From contig NZ_MWWU01000004.1 in the NCBI RefSeq assembly GCF_002259595.1, forward strand, positions 1 through 64,000: DNA of 64,000 nt, read 5' to 3'. Source of the DNA: Aeriscardovia aeriphila (GTDB lineage: Bacteria; Actinomycetota; Actinomycetes; Actinomycetales; Bifidobacteriaceae). The notes under the pieces are model-generated. The model made no database searches. It was not told where the DNA came from and was given only the letters and a program-made list of their open reading frames with translations. Position numbers and translations under genes: made by a program. The first letter of the stretch is position 1, and the number at the start of each line of letters is the position of its first letter. This document shows positions 7,488 to 15,816 of this stretch, piece after piece.

Positions 7488-9518
7488 TTACTTCCACACG
7501 GGGTTCAGTTGGTGCAGTGAGAGCGTAGCGAGGCTGCCTGGCTTGTCGACAGCGAACACTGCGCTGGTGGTGATGGGGAATTGGAGTGCTGCGGCGTCTT
7601 CACCATCGTTGACGAACACTTCGATCATCGTTCGATCCACGAAAATTTCGAGGTGACGGGTTGGTGTCAGCTGCGTGCTATGGAAATCAATGTCGTCACT
7701 GCGCATTCCTTGTGTGACGAGCCGTACGATGCCGTCGCGCTGAACCACTCTGACAATCTGGCTACCGTCGGAAGACTGGGCGACAAGGAAGCTAAAGTCG
7801 TCGTCGCCAGTGAAAGTAAGGTCAGCGAAGTATGCGTTGCCACTGAGCTGAGCAGCCTTGAGAAGAGCGTCATTGACTGAAGCTTGAGCGAGCTCCTCCG
7901 GATTAGCAGTGTAGAGAGTCTCTCCCACTAGTTCCTTATATACTTCAGCGATCGGGTGCGAATACAACCGGCCATGTTTCACGTGAAGCTCTCGCGGAAG
8001 GGACATCGTGCCATGAGCGAGGCCTACTTCTTCATGCGCAGTCTCAGCGTAGTCAGCCATCCAGGCAAACACGATGCGGCGCCCACCAGGAACAGAATCG
8101 TCATAAAAGCTCTGCGTCGCGTAGAAGGCGTTGCCAAAGTCAACGTTTCCAGAAGCTTCAACTTCAAGGCGCTTGTTCACCAGATTGCCCACGTACCATT
8201 TCACAGGTTGGAAGCGGCCTGCATGGTCGCGATAGTGCATGAGTGCGCCCGCAGCGACAATCTTGCCATCCAGAGCGAACAGGTCGGGGCATTCGTATGT
8301 TTTCGCCACACTATGTGCACGGTCGGCAAGAACTGGGCCTTCGTAGCGCCACGGCTTGTTGGCATGCAGCGGAAGAGACGAGGAAAACAGTACCATGGCA
8401 GGAATCTGCTGCTCGTTCTTCTCTTTCAGGTTACGCTCACCTCGAGGTGACTGGCTGAAATCGCCGCCGATTGTCGCGTCGTAAACTCCTGCAACATGAG
8501 GTGCAGGAAGATTGTCAGAGTGGTTGTGCTCCTGGGTACGACCACCGCCAGTTTGTGGCAGTTCGCTTGCTGCAATGTTTGAGGCGACGACTATGTAAGC
8601 TCGATGTGAATCTACACCGGCTGAGTCTGAGGAGGCTTCAGCAAGGCGAGAGCCGAGTTCTACCTTCGGATCACGAAAATCGATACCGTAGGCTTCGCTC
8701 GGGCGAGTGATAACTGCTGATTCTACTCCGAAGTGGATGGCGTCAGTGCTGACTGCAGTTGCTTGCCATTCCACGGCAGAGCCGATGTCCCCTCTGACTT
8801 CTTGGTGTCGCGTCAAATAAATGCGGATAGCGTCAGCATCGGCTCCTACACAGGGGTTTCCTTCTTCGTCGACGGTGATCGCCGAGCCAGAGAAGGCTCC
8901 GCCTGAAATCTCAGGGTGAGTGGCGAAATCTGCTTGAGGTTCCAGGGCAATGGGAAGCATGCGCCAGTGTAAGAGGTCTTCAGAAACAGCATGATTCCAG
9001 TGCATGTTGTCCCAACCCCAGCCGTAGGGGTTGAATTGGAAGAAGAGGTGGTAATGGCCACGGAAATAGCATAAACCGTTGGGATCGTTCATCCAGCGGG
9101 TGGACGGTTCGAAATGTACGGAAGAACGGCGTGAGTCGTACATGTCTTCAATCTTCGGCAGCACAGGCCAAACCGAATTCTCGGCATCGAGATTGACCAT
9201 CTGCACGCCAAGGCTGATGAGGTCATCGGCATCGTTCAAATAAGCGTAGCGTGCAATGGCATTCTCAACGCTGACGTTCACGGTGCTGAATTGTTCAACC
9301 GGAATGGAAAAATGATGGCGTTTCTGGCCTTGAGGCATGAGGTAGGTGCGCGTTGAACGTTCATCGCGTGAAGAAGCGTTTGCCGCCTCGGGTGCACTCG
9401 CACTGCTTGTTACGCTAATGCAACCTACTCCTTCATCCTCGCCTTCCAGGAACACGTCAAGAGTGCGGTATACGCCTGTTGGGAAGGACCGTGAAACAGC
9501 GTTGTATCCTGCTTCCAT
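7488..9518 (-). CDS. Glycoside hydrolase family 32 beta-fructosidase
   Basis: This 676-aa enzyme belongs to GH32, which releases fructose from sucrose, fructo-oligosaccharides or fructans. All three catalytic motifs are visible: the nucleophile D145 in WMNDPNG, the transition-state stabiliser D283 in FRDPK and the acid/base E409 in ECPDLF. About 130 residues precede the catalytic five-blade propeller, and a beta-sandwich domain follows. There is no signal peptide, so it acts in the cytoplasm on imported sugar. The start has a clear ribosome site (AGAGGAG). It is the last gene of the sugar operon but has its own promoter region with a perfect LacI-type operator at 9567-9580. Exact substrate cannot be read from sequence. 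Confidence 0.93.
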   Translation of the reverse strand: MEAGYNAVSRSFPTGVYRTLDVFLEGEDEGVGCISVTSSASAPEAANASSRDERSTRTYLMPQGQKRHHFSIPVEQFSTVNVSVENAIARYAYLNDADDLISLGVQMVNLDAENSVWPVLPKIEDMYDSRRSSVHFEPSTRWMNDPNGLCYFRGHYHLFFQFNPYGWGWDNMHWNHAVSEDLLHWRMLPIALEPQADFATHPEISGGAFSGSAITVDEEGNPCVGADADAIRIYLTRHQEVRGDIGSAVEWQATAVSTDAIHFGVESAVITRPSEAYGIDFRDPKVELGSRLAEASSDSAGVDSHRAYIVVASNIAASELPQTGGGRTQEHNHSDNLPAPHVAGVYDATIGGDFSQSPRGERNLKEKNEQQIPAMVLFSSSLPLHANKPWRYEGPVLADRAHSVAKTYECPDLFALDGKIVAAGALMHYRDHAGRFQPVKWYVGNLVNKRLEVEASGNVDFGNAFYATQSFYDDSVPGGRRIVFAWMADYAETAHEEVGLAHGTMSLPRELHVKHGRLYSHPIAEVYKELVGETLYTANPEELAQASVNDALLKAAQLSGNAYFADLTFTGDDDFSFLVAQSSDGSQIVRVVQRDGIVRLVTQGMRSDDIDFHSTQLTPTRHLEIFVDRTMIEVFVNDGEDAAALQFPITTSAVFAVDKPGSLATLSLHQLNPVWK

Positions 9519-9544
9519 TTTCTCCTCTTCTCAGCCAAATTATG

Positions 9545-9580
9545 CTAGGGTCTTTCCCTAGTATACGTTAAACGTTTAAC
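9545..9580 (-). promoter_or_regulatory. GH32 promoter region with LacI-type operator
   Basis: GTTAAACGTTTAAC at 9567-9580 is a perfect 14-bp palindrome, typical of LacI-family sites. A TATACT -10 box reads on the minus strand just after it (about 9561-9566), so the operator occupies the spacer of the promoter. CTAGGG-TCTTT-CCCTAG at 9545-9561 would form a hairpin at the start of the mRNA. The same operator, with one change each, occurs twice before the transporter operon at 15454-15481. Confidence 0.85.
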
Positions 9581-9651
9581 TAAAGGAAGAGAGATGATCA
9601 CTTTCCTCTCCCCTCCTCCATTTCACTTCTGCACGCTATCAACGCACAGCT

Positions 9652-10788
9652 TTACGCCACTGATTCCTTCTCCAGCAGCTCACAGCGCAGCGAAACAGCC
9701 TGCATATCCATCTGCTTCAAAACCGTGGCAGCGTAAGGGTCAGACGCCACAAGAGGGCGTAAAGCCTCTACCCCATCCATCTGAGCTACCAAACGCAACA
9801 CACCTTGATAGCCCATCGCATAATGAGGAAGCTCGACCGTCGTCAAACGAGGAATCAACAGTGACGCAATAATCGCCTCATTATCAACACCGACAATCGA
9901 AATATCCCTACCAATGGCCAAACCCAACTCGCGCGCAGCATCGTACACGACAGCAGCTCGCTGATCGTTAAAGCAAAAAATTCCATCCGGTTGCACAGTG
10001 GAAATCAAATGTCGGGCAGCAGCAGCCTCATTATCACCCAACTCTTCAATTTCGTAATGCACTACCAGATGATCGTCAAACTCAAGCCCCGCGTCTGCGA
10101 GCGCCTGACGGTAGCCCTCGTACCTGTTAATCTCAGCAACAATACCTTGAGGCGAGCCAATATAAGCAATACGCTGGCAACCAGCCTGAGCCAAACGAGT
10201 TGTCGCGTCATAGCCAATGGAAAACTCATCAGGAAAATAGGACGGCACGAGCCCACGCTGATCCTCACCATCGACCACAACAGTAGGGATTCCCTCCAAC
10301 TGCGAAGGAACTGTCACCTTCTGGTGGAACATGAGAGCGTAAATATAGCCATCCGGCTGGTAACCGCGCATCACTGACAACACCTGCTTTTCCAGCCGCC
10401 TGTCACCGTTGGTGTTGACCATGAGCAGGACGTAGCCGAGTTTTCGTGCGGCGTCCTGGGCTCCCAGAAGTATGGTTCCTGCGTAGGGTGAGGAGCCGAT
10501 GGAGTCAGTGAGGAAGCCAATGGTGTTTGACTTGCGCATTTTCAACGTTTTTGCAGCGGCGTTGGGCTCGTAGTTGAGCTCTTTGGCAATCTGGAGCACT
10601 TTTTCGCTCGTTTTTTGTGAAACGCGATTCTCCGTTTTGCCGTTGAGCACTAAAGAGACGGTACCAATGGAAACTCCCGCTTGGTTTGCGATGTCTTTCA
10701 TTGAGATCATGCCGCGCCTCCTGTGGCTACTTCCTTGTTGCCGGCTGCCACCATTATACGTATGCGCGCTGGCGGAGGTTGAACTCAT
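9652..10788 (-). CDS. LacI-family transcriptional regulator
   Basis: This 378-aa repressor has an N-terminal helix-turn-helix and hinge (MKDIANQAGVSIGTVSLVLNG near residue 30, ending ...AAAKTLKMRKSNTIGFL), followed by a periplasmic-binding-protein-like sugar-sensing domain. It is encoded between the transporter genes and the GH32 gene and probably represses both through the GTTAAACGTTTAAC-type sites. It overlaps the preceding YesL-like gene by four bases (ATGA). Two starts are well supported: the overlapping ATG with AAAGGAGGGG, and an ATG 26 codons later with AGGAGG. The second fits the usual LacI length better. Confidence 0.93.
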   Translation of the reverse strand: MSSTSASAHTYNGGSRQQGSSHRRRGMISMKDIANQAGVSIGTVSLVLNGKTENRVSQKTSEKVLQIAKELNYEPNAAAKTLKMRKSNTIGFLTDSIGSSPYAGTILLGAQDAARKLGYVLLMVNTNGDRRLEKQVLSVMRGYQPDGYIYALMFHQKVTVPSQLEGIPTVVVDGEDQRGLVPSYFPDEFSIGYDATTRLAQAGCQRIAYIGSPQGIVAEINRYEGYRQALADAGLEFDDHLVVHYEIEELGDNEAAAARHLISTVQPDGIFCFNDQRAAVVYDAARELGLAIGRDISIVGVDNEAIIASLLIPRLTTVELPHYAMGYQGVLRLVAQMDGVEALRPLVASDPYAATVLKQMDMQAVSLRCELLEKESVA

Positions 10789-11537
10789 TTTCCCCTCCTT
10801 TCTGGTGAAGTTGCGGCGGGATGAGCTTGCTGGTCAACCCCGCGCGTCGATAATGCGGCTGGCTGGGCTTGCTGGCTGGCAGTAGTCGTTTGCCGTGACA
10901 TTCCTGGTAATCTTGCGGCAACATAAACGCAAGCTTGGGTCAGGCCAATGGGAAGCGACAGGCCGAAAGCGGCAAGAATTCCAGGCCAAGTGAAGGTTGC
11001 GAGTACCGCCAAGATTGCCACTGCGATGAGCAGCAGGCTGCAGGCGGGACGGGCGATGATCATGACCATGGCTACATGCGCAGCCCATCGGTTTGTTTCA
11101 GCGAAATTGGCGCGAACAGCCCACACCATCAGGCTAAAGAGGCTTAAGATTACCACTGCCAAGAGCAGCAATCCCGAGGAAGCATACCCCAGCGGCCCCA
11201 TGTCGTTGCTCAACACGAGGAACATAGAGTAACCGATGAGCGCCCAGCCTGCGGCAAGAGCCCAGCCCATCTGATTAGCCGAGATGAGCTCTTGCTTCCA
11301 TACTCGATGGAAGCACATCCAGGTTTGCTTCACACCCCACTCACGGTCACTGTCCAGCAACCAGGAGCGATACGTAGCAAAACCTGCTGCAATGCTGGGG
11401 AAAAAGCCTGCCACGACGACTCCGAGCAGCGTGTGAGCCACAATAGCCACATTGATGACGAAGACGAGAAGGATGGCGCGGCAGACTTTTTCATAACCTC
11501 GAGCGAAAGCCCCGAAGGCTGTTAAATCGCGATTCAT
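10785..11537 (-). CDS. YesL-like membrane protein (DUF624)
   Basis: This 250-aa protein has five or so hydrophobic segments (for example ILLVFVINVAIVAHTLLG and LLLLAVVILSLFSLMVWAV) and the DUF624 features near residues 45-85 (FFPSIAAGFATYRSWL, DSDREWGVKQTW). YesL-type proteins are found with oligosaccharide ABC transporters of the LplABC/YtcQP type; their role is unknown. Here it follows the second permease by six bases and overlaps the regulator gene, so it is part of the operon. The C-terminal 50 residues are Gln/Ala-rich and look unstructured. Confidence 0.82.
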   Translation of the reverse strand: MNRDLTAFGAFARGYEKVCRAILLVFVINVAIVAHTLLGVVVAGFFPSIAAGFATYRSWLLDSDREWGVKQTWMCFHRVWKQELISANQMGWALAAGWALIGYSMFLVLSNDMGPLGYASSGLLLLAVVILSLFSLMVWAVRANFAETNRWAAHVAMVMIIARPACSLLLIAVAILAVLATFTWPGILAAFGLSLPIGLTQACVYVAARLPGMSRQTTTASQQAQPAALSTRGVDQQAHPAATSPERRGK

Positions 11538-11543
11538 AGCTGA

Positions 11544-12575
11544 TCAGCCCTTCACGGCTCCAAGCATGACACCCTTGTTGAAGTACTTTTGCAAGAACGG
11601 GTACAAGATGAGCAATGGAGCAGTCGAAACGATGATGATACCGAACTTAATCTGGTCAGCGGCCTGCTGTTGGGCAGCAGCATCCACGTTTGTTCCTGTA
11701 CCTTGTGCGACGAGGAGCAACTGTTGGAGAACCACCTGCAATGGCTGCTTCGTATCATCGGTAATGAAGATCAAACCAGTCATGAAGTCGTTCCAGTGGC
11801 CGACAAAGTAATACAGGCCAATCACAGCGAGAATTGCTGAGCTGAGTGGCAACACAATGCGGAAGAAGTAGCCAAAGTAGCTCAAACCATCAATCTGAGC
11901 AGCATCATGCAGCTCCTCAGGAATCGAAGTTTCAAAGAAGGAGCGGGCGACGATCACGTTGTACACGCTCACGGCTCCTGGCAAAATGAACACCCACATG
12001 GTGTTGTTAATCCCTAAGGACTTGTACAGCAAGTAGTTCGGAATCAGACCGCCACCAATAAACATGGTGACAGTGAAGAGGAAGAGAATGACACGGCGAG
12101 GCTTAAATTCTCGACGAGAGAGTGCGAAAGCGCACGGAATAGTCACTGCCATGTTGACAGCAGTACCGAGAACAGAGTAGAGAATCGTGTTCATATATCC
12201 ACGCCAAATGCGAGCGTTGGCGAACACTTTGGCGTAACCCACCCACGTCACATTCTTCGGCAGCACAGTCACAGTACCTGCAGCAACACTCGTCGGGTTC
12301 GAGAACGATGCGATAACGACGAACCACAACGGGTAGAGTGTTGCGATGACGACGAGTACCAAGATGACGTTGATAATGATGCTCACAGTACGGTCACCGG
12401 CAGTCATCGAAGGGCGAACCTTCTTGTTGAAAGGAATATTTTCACCCAGCGACTTGGGTTTGAGCGAGCCATTAGCCATCAACCGTTCAATGGGGTCAGC
12501 AGAGTGCTGGCGGCGACGAGCGGCGAGCATGACGGGATCTTCGTGTGTTGTACGAGTTTTCGCAAACAAAGCCAT
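11544..12575 (-). CDS. Sugar ABC transporter permease, LplC/YtcP type
   Basis: This 343-aa inner-membrane permease of the CUT1 carbohydrate family has about six membrane segments and the cytoplasmic EAA-like loop for the ATPase (SIPEELHDAAQIDGLSYFGYFFRIVLPLSS as seen near residue 220). The C-terminus GVMLGAVKG is typical of the LplC/YtcP subgroup. About 60 hydrophilic residues come before the first helix. I start at the ATG at 12575; the ATG three codons upstream sits directly against AGGGG with no spacing. No ATPase gene is in the operon, so it probably uses a shared MsmK-like ATPase encoded elsewhere. Confidence 0.92.
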   Translation of the reverse strand: MALFAKTRTTHEDPVMLAARRRQHSADPIERLMANGSLKPKSLGENIPFNKKVRPSMTAGDRTVSIIINVILVLVVIATLYPLWFVVIASFSNPTSVAAGTVTVLPKNVTWVGYAKVFANARIWRGYMNTILYSVLGTAVNMAVTIPCAFALSRREFKPRRVILFLFTVTMFIGGGLIPNYLLYKSLGINNTMWVFILPGAVSVYNVIVARSFFETSIPEELHDAAQIDGLSYFGYFFRIVLPLSSAILAVIGLYYFVGHWNDFMTGLIFITDDTKQPLQVVLQQLLLVAQGTGTNVDAAAQQQAADQIKFGIIIVSTAPLLILYPFLQKYFNKGVMLGAVKG

Positions 12576-12593
12576 TTTTCTCATCCCCTAGCC

Positions 12594-13550
12594 TTAGAAG
12601 ATGCTCTGATCAGAAACGCGCTTGGCAATCGCATTAGCGCTGATCAGGAACACGAAGTTGACGAGAGTGTTAAACAAGCCAATAGCCGTCGAGTACGAGT
12701 ACTGGCCGTTCAAAATACCGATTTTGTAGGTGTATGTGGAAATAACTTCCGTTGCGGGCAGGTTCAGAGCATTTTGCATCAAGAAGATCTTGTCGAAACC
12801 GACGTTCAACACAGAACCCATCGTCATAATCAGCAGAATCGAGCAGGTTGGCAAAATAGCAGGGAAGTCAACATAGCGGATGATCGAGAGTCGGCCTGCA
12901 CCATCAATCTTGGCAGCTTCATACAGTGAGGTGTCTACACCAGCGAGTGCTGCCAGGTAGATGATGGAATTCCACCCGCAGTGCTGCCAGACTTCTGAGA
13001 TCCAATACACGTTGGTAATCTGGTCGGGATTTCCCATCAGCGACTCGGAGCCAAAGAAACGGCCGAGAATACCAGTACCTGGAGTAAGGAAGATGTTGAT
13101 CATCGAGACGATCACCACCACAGAAATGAAGTGTGGCATGTAGGTGATGGTCTGAACGAAACCCTTGACCTTCTTCGAACCGATTTGGTTGATGAGCAAA
13201 GCCAGGATGATCGGGAAAATGAAGCCCATGACGAGTGTCCACAGAGAAATGCGGATCGTGTTCGTCATAATTTCACCGAAGAGTGGACTGTGGAAGAACT
13301 GAGTGAAGTACTTCATCCCCACCCAGGCTCCTCCCGTTAAGCCTTGGGAGGGGTTAAACTCGCGGAATGCCAGCAGAATTCCCCACATTGGCACGTAGGC
13401 GAAAAGTGCGATGAAGAAGAGAGCTGGGGAAGCGAGAATCCACAGCTGCCAGTAGCGAGAAAAATGATCAGCAATTTTGTTCAGCAGCCCGGTTTTACGC
13501 CGGTTTGCTGCTGTGGGCGCTTGTATGGCCCGTGCTTGGGAATGCGCCAT
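12594..13550 (-). CDS. Sugar ABC transporter permease, LplB type
   Basis: This 318-aa permease is the partner of the next gene. It shows six membrane segments and the EAA loop (SLYEAAKIDGAGRLSIIRYVDFPAI near residue 210). The motif VPMWGILLAF in the first helix region is characteristic of LplB/YteP-type permeases. It starts behind a good ribosome site (GGAAAGGAAG). The gene follows the binding-protein gene after a 179-bp gap that holds a strong terminator-like hairpin and one copy of the dispersed repeat. Confidence 0.93.
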   Translation of the reverse strand: MAHSQARAIQAPTAANRRKTGLLNKIADHFSRYWQLWILASPALFFIALFAYVPMWGILLAFREFNPSQGLTGGAWVGMKYFTQFFHSPLFGEIMTNTIRISLWTLVMGFIFPIILALLINQIGSKKVKGFVQTITYMPHFISVVVIVSMINIFLTPGTGILGRFFGSESLMGNPDQITNVYWISEVWQHCGWNSIIYLAALAGVDTSLYEAAKIDGAGRLSIIRYVDFPAILPTCSILLIMTMGSVLNVGFDKIFLMQNALNLPATEVISTYTYKIGILNGQYSYSTAIGLFNTLVNFVFLISANAIAKRVSDQSIF

Positions 13551-13570
13551 GGAGCTTCCTTTCCCTAGAA

Positions 13571-13590
13571 TTTCTCAAGATTATCAGCGC
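13571..13590 (+). repeat. Dispersed GATTATCAG repeat, copy between binding protein and permease
   Basis: The core GATTATCAG is at 13579-13587, preceded by TTTCTCAA and followed by CGC. It lies about 25 bases before the permease start, downstream of the intra-operon hairpin. Confidence 0.7.
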
Positions 13591-13611
13591 TGGTTGAGGG
13601 CCAGCTCACAG

Positions 13612-13667
13612 AAAAAATCGGCGCCGTGCACCGCTCGTTATTGGGCACGAACTGTGCGCGGCGCCGA
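13612..13667 (-). terminator. Intra-operon terminator/attenuator after the binding-protein gene
   Basis: A stem of about 14 bp (TCGGCGCCGTGCAC at 13618 against its complement at 13654-13667, one G-T type pair) is followed on the minus strand by ATTTTTT. It sits 63 bases after the binding-protein stop codon and before the permease gene. Such hairpins allow much more binding protein than permease to be made; that role is inferred. Confidence 0.85.
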
Positions 13668-13729
13668 AAGCAGAGATAGTGATCAGTTATTAAGCACTCA
13701 GCTTGGCGATCACGCCATCAAGCTCCGGC

Positions 13730-15337
13730 TTACTTCACGACCTTGTCGTAGTACTTTTGCCAGATCTTGATGTTCTGGTCGAGCCCGAGGCTTGGCTCAG
13801 AAATCTTCTTGACGTAATCGTTCCATTCCTGGTCGATTCCGCCCTTTTGCAGCCACTTTGCCAGCTGGTTATTGCCATAGTTAGCAATAGCAGTGTTGTT
13901 GTTTTGCAAGGTGTTGGTGTCATCAATGCTTGGCAGAACGTAGATCGGGATGACGTCCTTCTCGCCGTCCACGTGCTTGCGAGCATCACGCACAGCGAGG
14001 TCGGAAGCAGTCACCTGTTCAGCGTTCGTATCGCCAACCATCTTCACATCGTCGCGAATCCAGCCACCGAAGCGATCTTGCAAAGCAACGGCGCGAGTAT
14101 CAGGGTACTCAGCATAAGCTTTCTTCGTGTCGACGGTGTACTGATGGTTACCATCATCTTTGACGATGTCCGGAATAGAACCGTAGAAGCCTTCCACCGA
14201 GAGCTTCTCCGAGTACATGGCGTTGATGACCTTCCACACAGCCTTCAAGTTGGCAGCGTTCGGGTTCACAGTCACGCCAGAAGCAGTGTAGGCCCAGCGT
14301 GCAGCATCTTGAGAGTAGTCCCATTTAACCTGGGAATCTGGAGTAGAAGCGTCCTTCTTCAAAGGTGGGAGGGTGACGTACTGCCCAGCAAGATCGTTGC
14401 CGAATTCGGAATAGTTTGACCAGCCGAAAGTGACGCCAGACTTCGCAACCTTACCATCGGAAATGGTTTGAGCCTGGTACTGAGAAGCGTCGCGGGTGAG
14501 CACGTCCTTAGGAATCAAGCCTTCCGCAAGCAGCTCGTGCAAGTAAGAGATGGTGTCCTTCAAAGCTTGGGAAGTCCAGTAGGTCTTCACCTTGCCATTC
14601 TCAACGTAGTAGCCCTGTTCAGAAGCGCCACCGCCCATGAAGGAGGTGACAACGCCTTCAGAGTTCATCAAGGTCAGTGGGCTCCACAAGCCGAAGCCGA
14701 GACCGCGAATGTTCATTGGCACTTCGTCAGCCTTGCCATTGCCATTCGGATCATCCTTCTTGAAGGCTTCGAGAACCTGCTTGAGCTCGTCCCATGTGGT
14801 TGGCATCTTCAAGCCCAGCTTGTCGAGCCAGGTTTTGTTGATGAACATGTGGGTTGCGGACACTTCGTAGCCCTTGCCACGGTCAGATGGCAGCAGCGGG
14901 ATCTTCTTGCCTGTTTGCACGTACTTGAGTGCGCCTGGGTGTGCGTCAAAGAATGCCTTGACGTTTGGCATGTCCTTGAGGTGTGGGCCGAAGTCAGCGA
15001 AGTAATCCTTGTACTTGGCGGCGTCGTTGCGGTCGAAGAGGCTCAGGCCGATGTCTGGGAACTCAGAAGCAGCCATTTTAGCGCTCTTCTGCTGGCCCCA
15101 TGCGTTGTCGGAAACCTCACTCCACTTGATGGCGCACTTGCAGGCTGCCTCAAGCTCCTTGGTGAAGCCCGTCTTTTGCATAGGATTATCAGTGACGTTA
15201 CGGCGGACCAGGATGTTGACGATTGGTCGACCCTGGGAGTCGGTAGTTGGCTTAGAATTTCCGCATGCTGCGAGTGGAACGATGGTGGCAAGCGCAACGG
15301 ATGCCGCCAGAATCTTCCATGCACGTCCTTGTGACAT
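13730..15337 (-). CDS. Sugar ABC transporter substrate-binding lipoprotein
   Basis: This 535-aa extracellular solute-binding protein has a lipoprotein signal peptide with lipobox LAAC (C25) and the family-1 features of LplA/YtcQ-type proteins: RNVTDNPMQKTGF near residue 45, a long mature part, and the region GKKIPLLPSDRG near residue 145. The first gene of the sugar operon, it probably captures the oligosaccharide degraded by the GH32 enzyme. It has a good ribosome site (AAGAGGACGC). Its promoter carries two LacI-type operators. Substrate identity is inferred from GH32 only. Confidence 0.93.
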   Translation of the reverse strand: MSQGRAWKILAASVALATIVPLAACGNSKPTTDSQGRPIVNILVRRNVTDNPMQKTGFTKELEAACKCAIKWSEVSDNAWGQQKSAKMAASEFPDIGLSLFDRNDAAKYKDYFADFGPHLKDMPNVKAFFDAHPGALKYVQTGKKIPLLPSDRGKGYEVSATHMFINKTWLDKLGLKMPTTWDELKQVLEAFKKDDPNGNGKADEVPMNIRGLGFGLWSPLTLMNSEGVVTSFMGGGASEQGYYVENGKVKTYWTSQALKDTISYLHELLAEGLIPKDVLTRDASQYQAQTISDGKVAKSGVTFGWSNYSEFGNDLAGQYVTLPPLKKDASTPDSQVKWDYSQDAARWAYTASGVTVNPNAANLKAVWKVINAMYSEKLSVEGFYGSIPDIVKDDGNHQYTVDTKKAYAEYPDTRAVALQDRFGGWIRDDVKMVGDTNAEQVTASDLAVRDARKHVDGEKDVIPIYVLPSIDDTNTLQNNNTAIANYGNNQLAKWLQKGGIDQEWNDYVKKISEPSLGLDQNIKIWQKYYDKVVK

Positions 15338-15446
15338 TGCGTCCTCTTTCTCTTCCTGTTTCGTGTTCCTGTCACGAAATCAGAACTCCTCATGAGTGCG
15401 CAGGGTGTGCTGTGCGGCTACCCTGCCCGCTCGTGATAGCCTTACC

Positions 15447-15481
15447 CTAACACGTTAAACGTTTTACGTCAAACGTTTAAC
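15447..15481 (-). promoter_or_regulatory. Sugar operon promoter with tandem LacI operators
   Basis: GTTAAACGTTTTAC at 15454-15467 and GTCAAACGTTTAAC at 15468-15481 lie directly next to each other; each differs at one base from the perfect palindrome before the GH32 gene. On the minus strand, TTGACG (-35), a 17-bp spacer and TAGGGT (-10) form a promoter. One operator fills the spacer and the other covers the -35 box. Confidence 0.85.
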
Positions 15482-15611
15482 ATAATTTTTTTTTGAGATT
15501 ACCATCACCCTTTTCTCACCCAGAAAAATCCATCACCAGCAGCAGTGCCCCCAGCCGCAACTGCAGGCGTTTTCGTAAACCGCGCTTATAAAACAGCTCG
15601 GTAACACGAAA

Positions 15612-15649
15612 AACCTCCCGGCAGTGGCTGATCCACTACCGAGAGGTTT
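15612..15649 (-). terminator. Terminator downstream of fhs
   Basis: AACCTC...CAGTGG pairs with CCACT...GAGGTT around a 5-base loop with two mismatches. T tracts flank both sides, with TTTTT on the minus strand. It is the first terminator after the minus-strand fhs gene, about 170 bp from its stop. The stretch between (15660-15780) holds three degenerate copies of a sequence like TTGAGNATGCCCATCC and no gene. Confidence 0.75.
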
Positions 15650-15816
15650 TCAGTGATTCATCTGTGGTCTCACTTGTACGAGAATGCCTTTGGAGATTGA
15701 GCATTCCCAACCTGCTTGAGGATGCCCATCCATTACTCATTTGAGAATGTTCATCCCCAACTCGCGTCAAAGGCAAGAATACTTATCTTCAGTCAAACCA
15801 GCGCATGCCGATCCCG

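Noticed and set aside
9594-9872. 92-codon open frame on the plus strand after the operator
   Set aside because: Low-complexity Pro/Ser sequence overlapping the end of the LacI gene on the other strand; no ribosome site.
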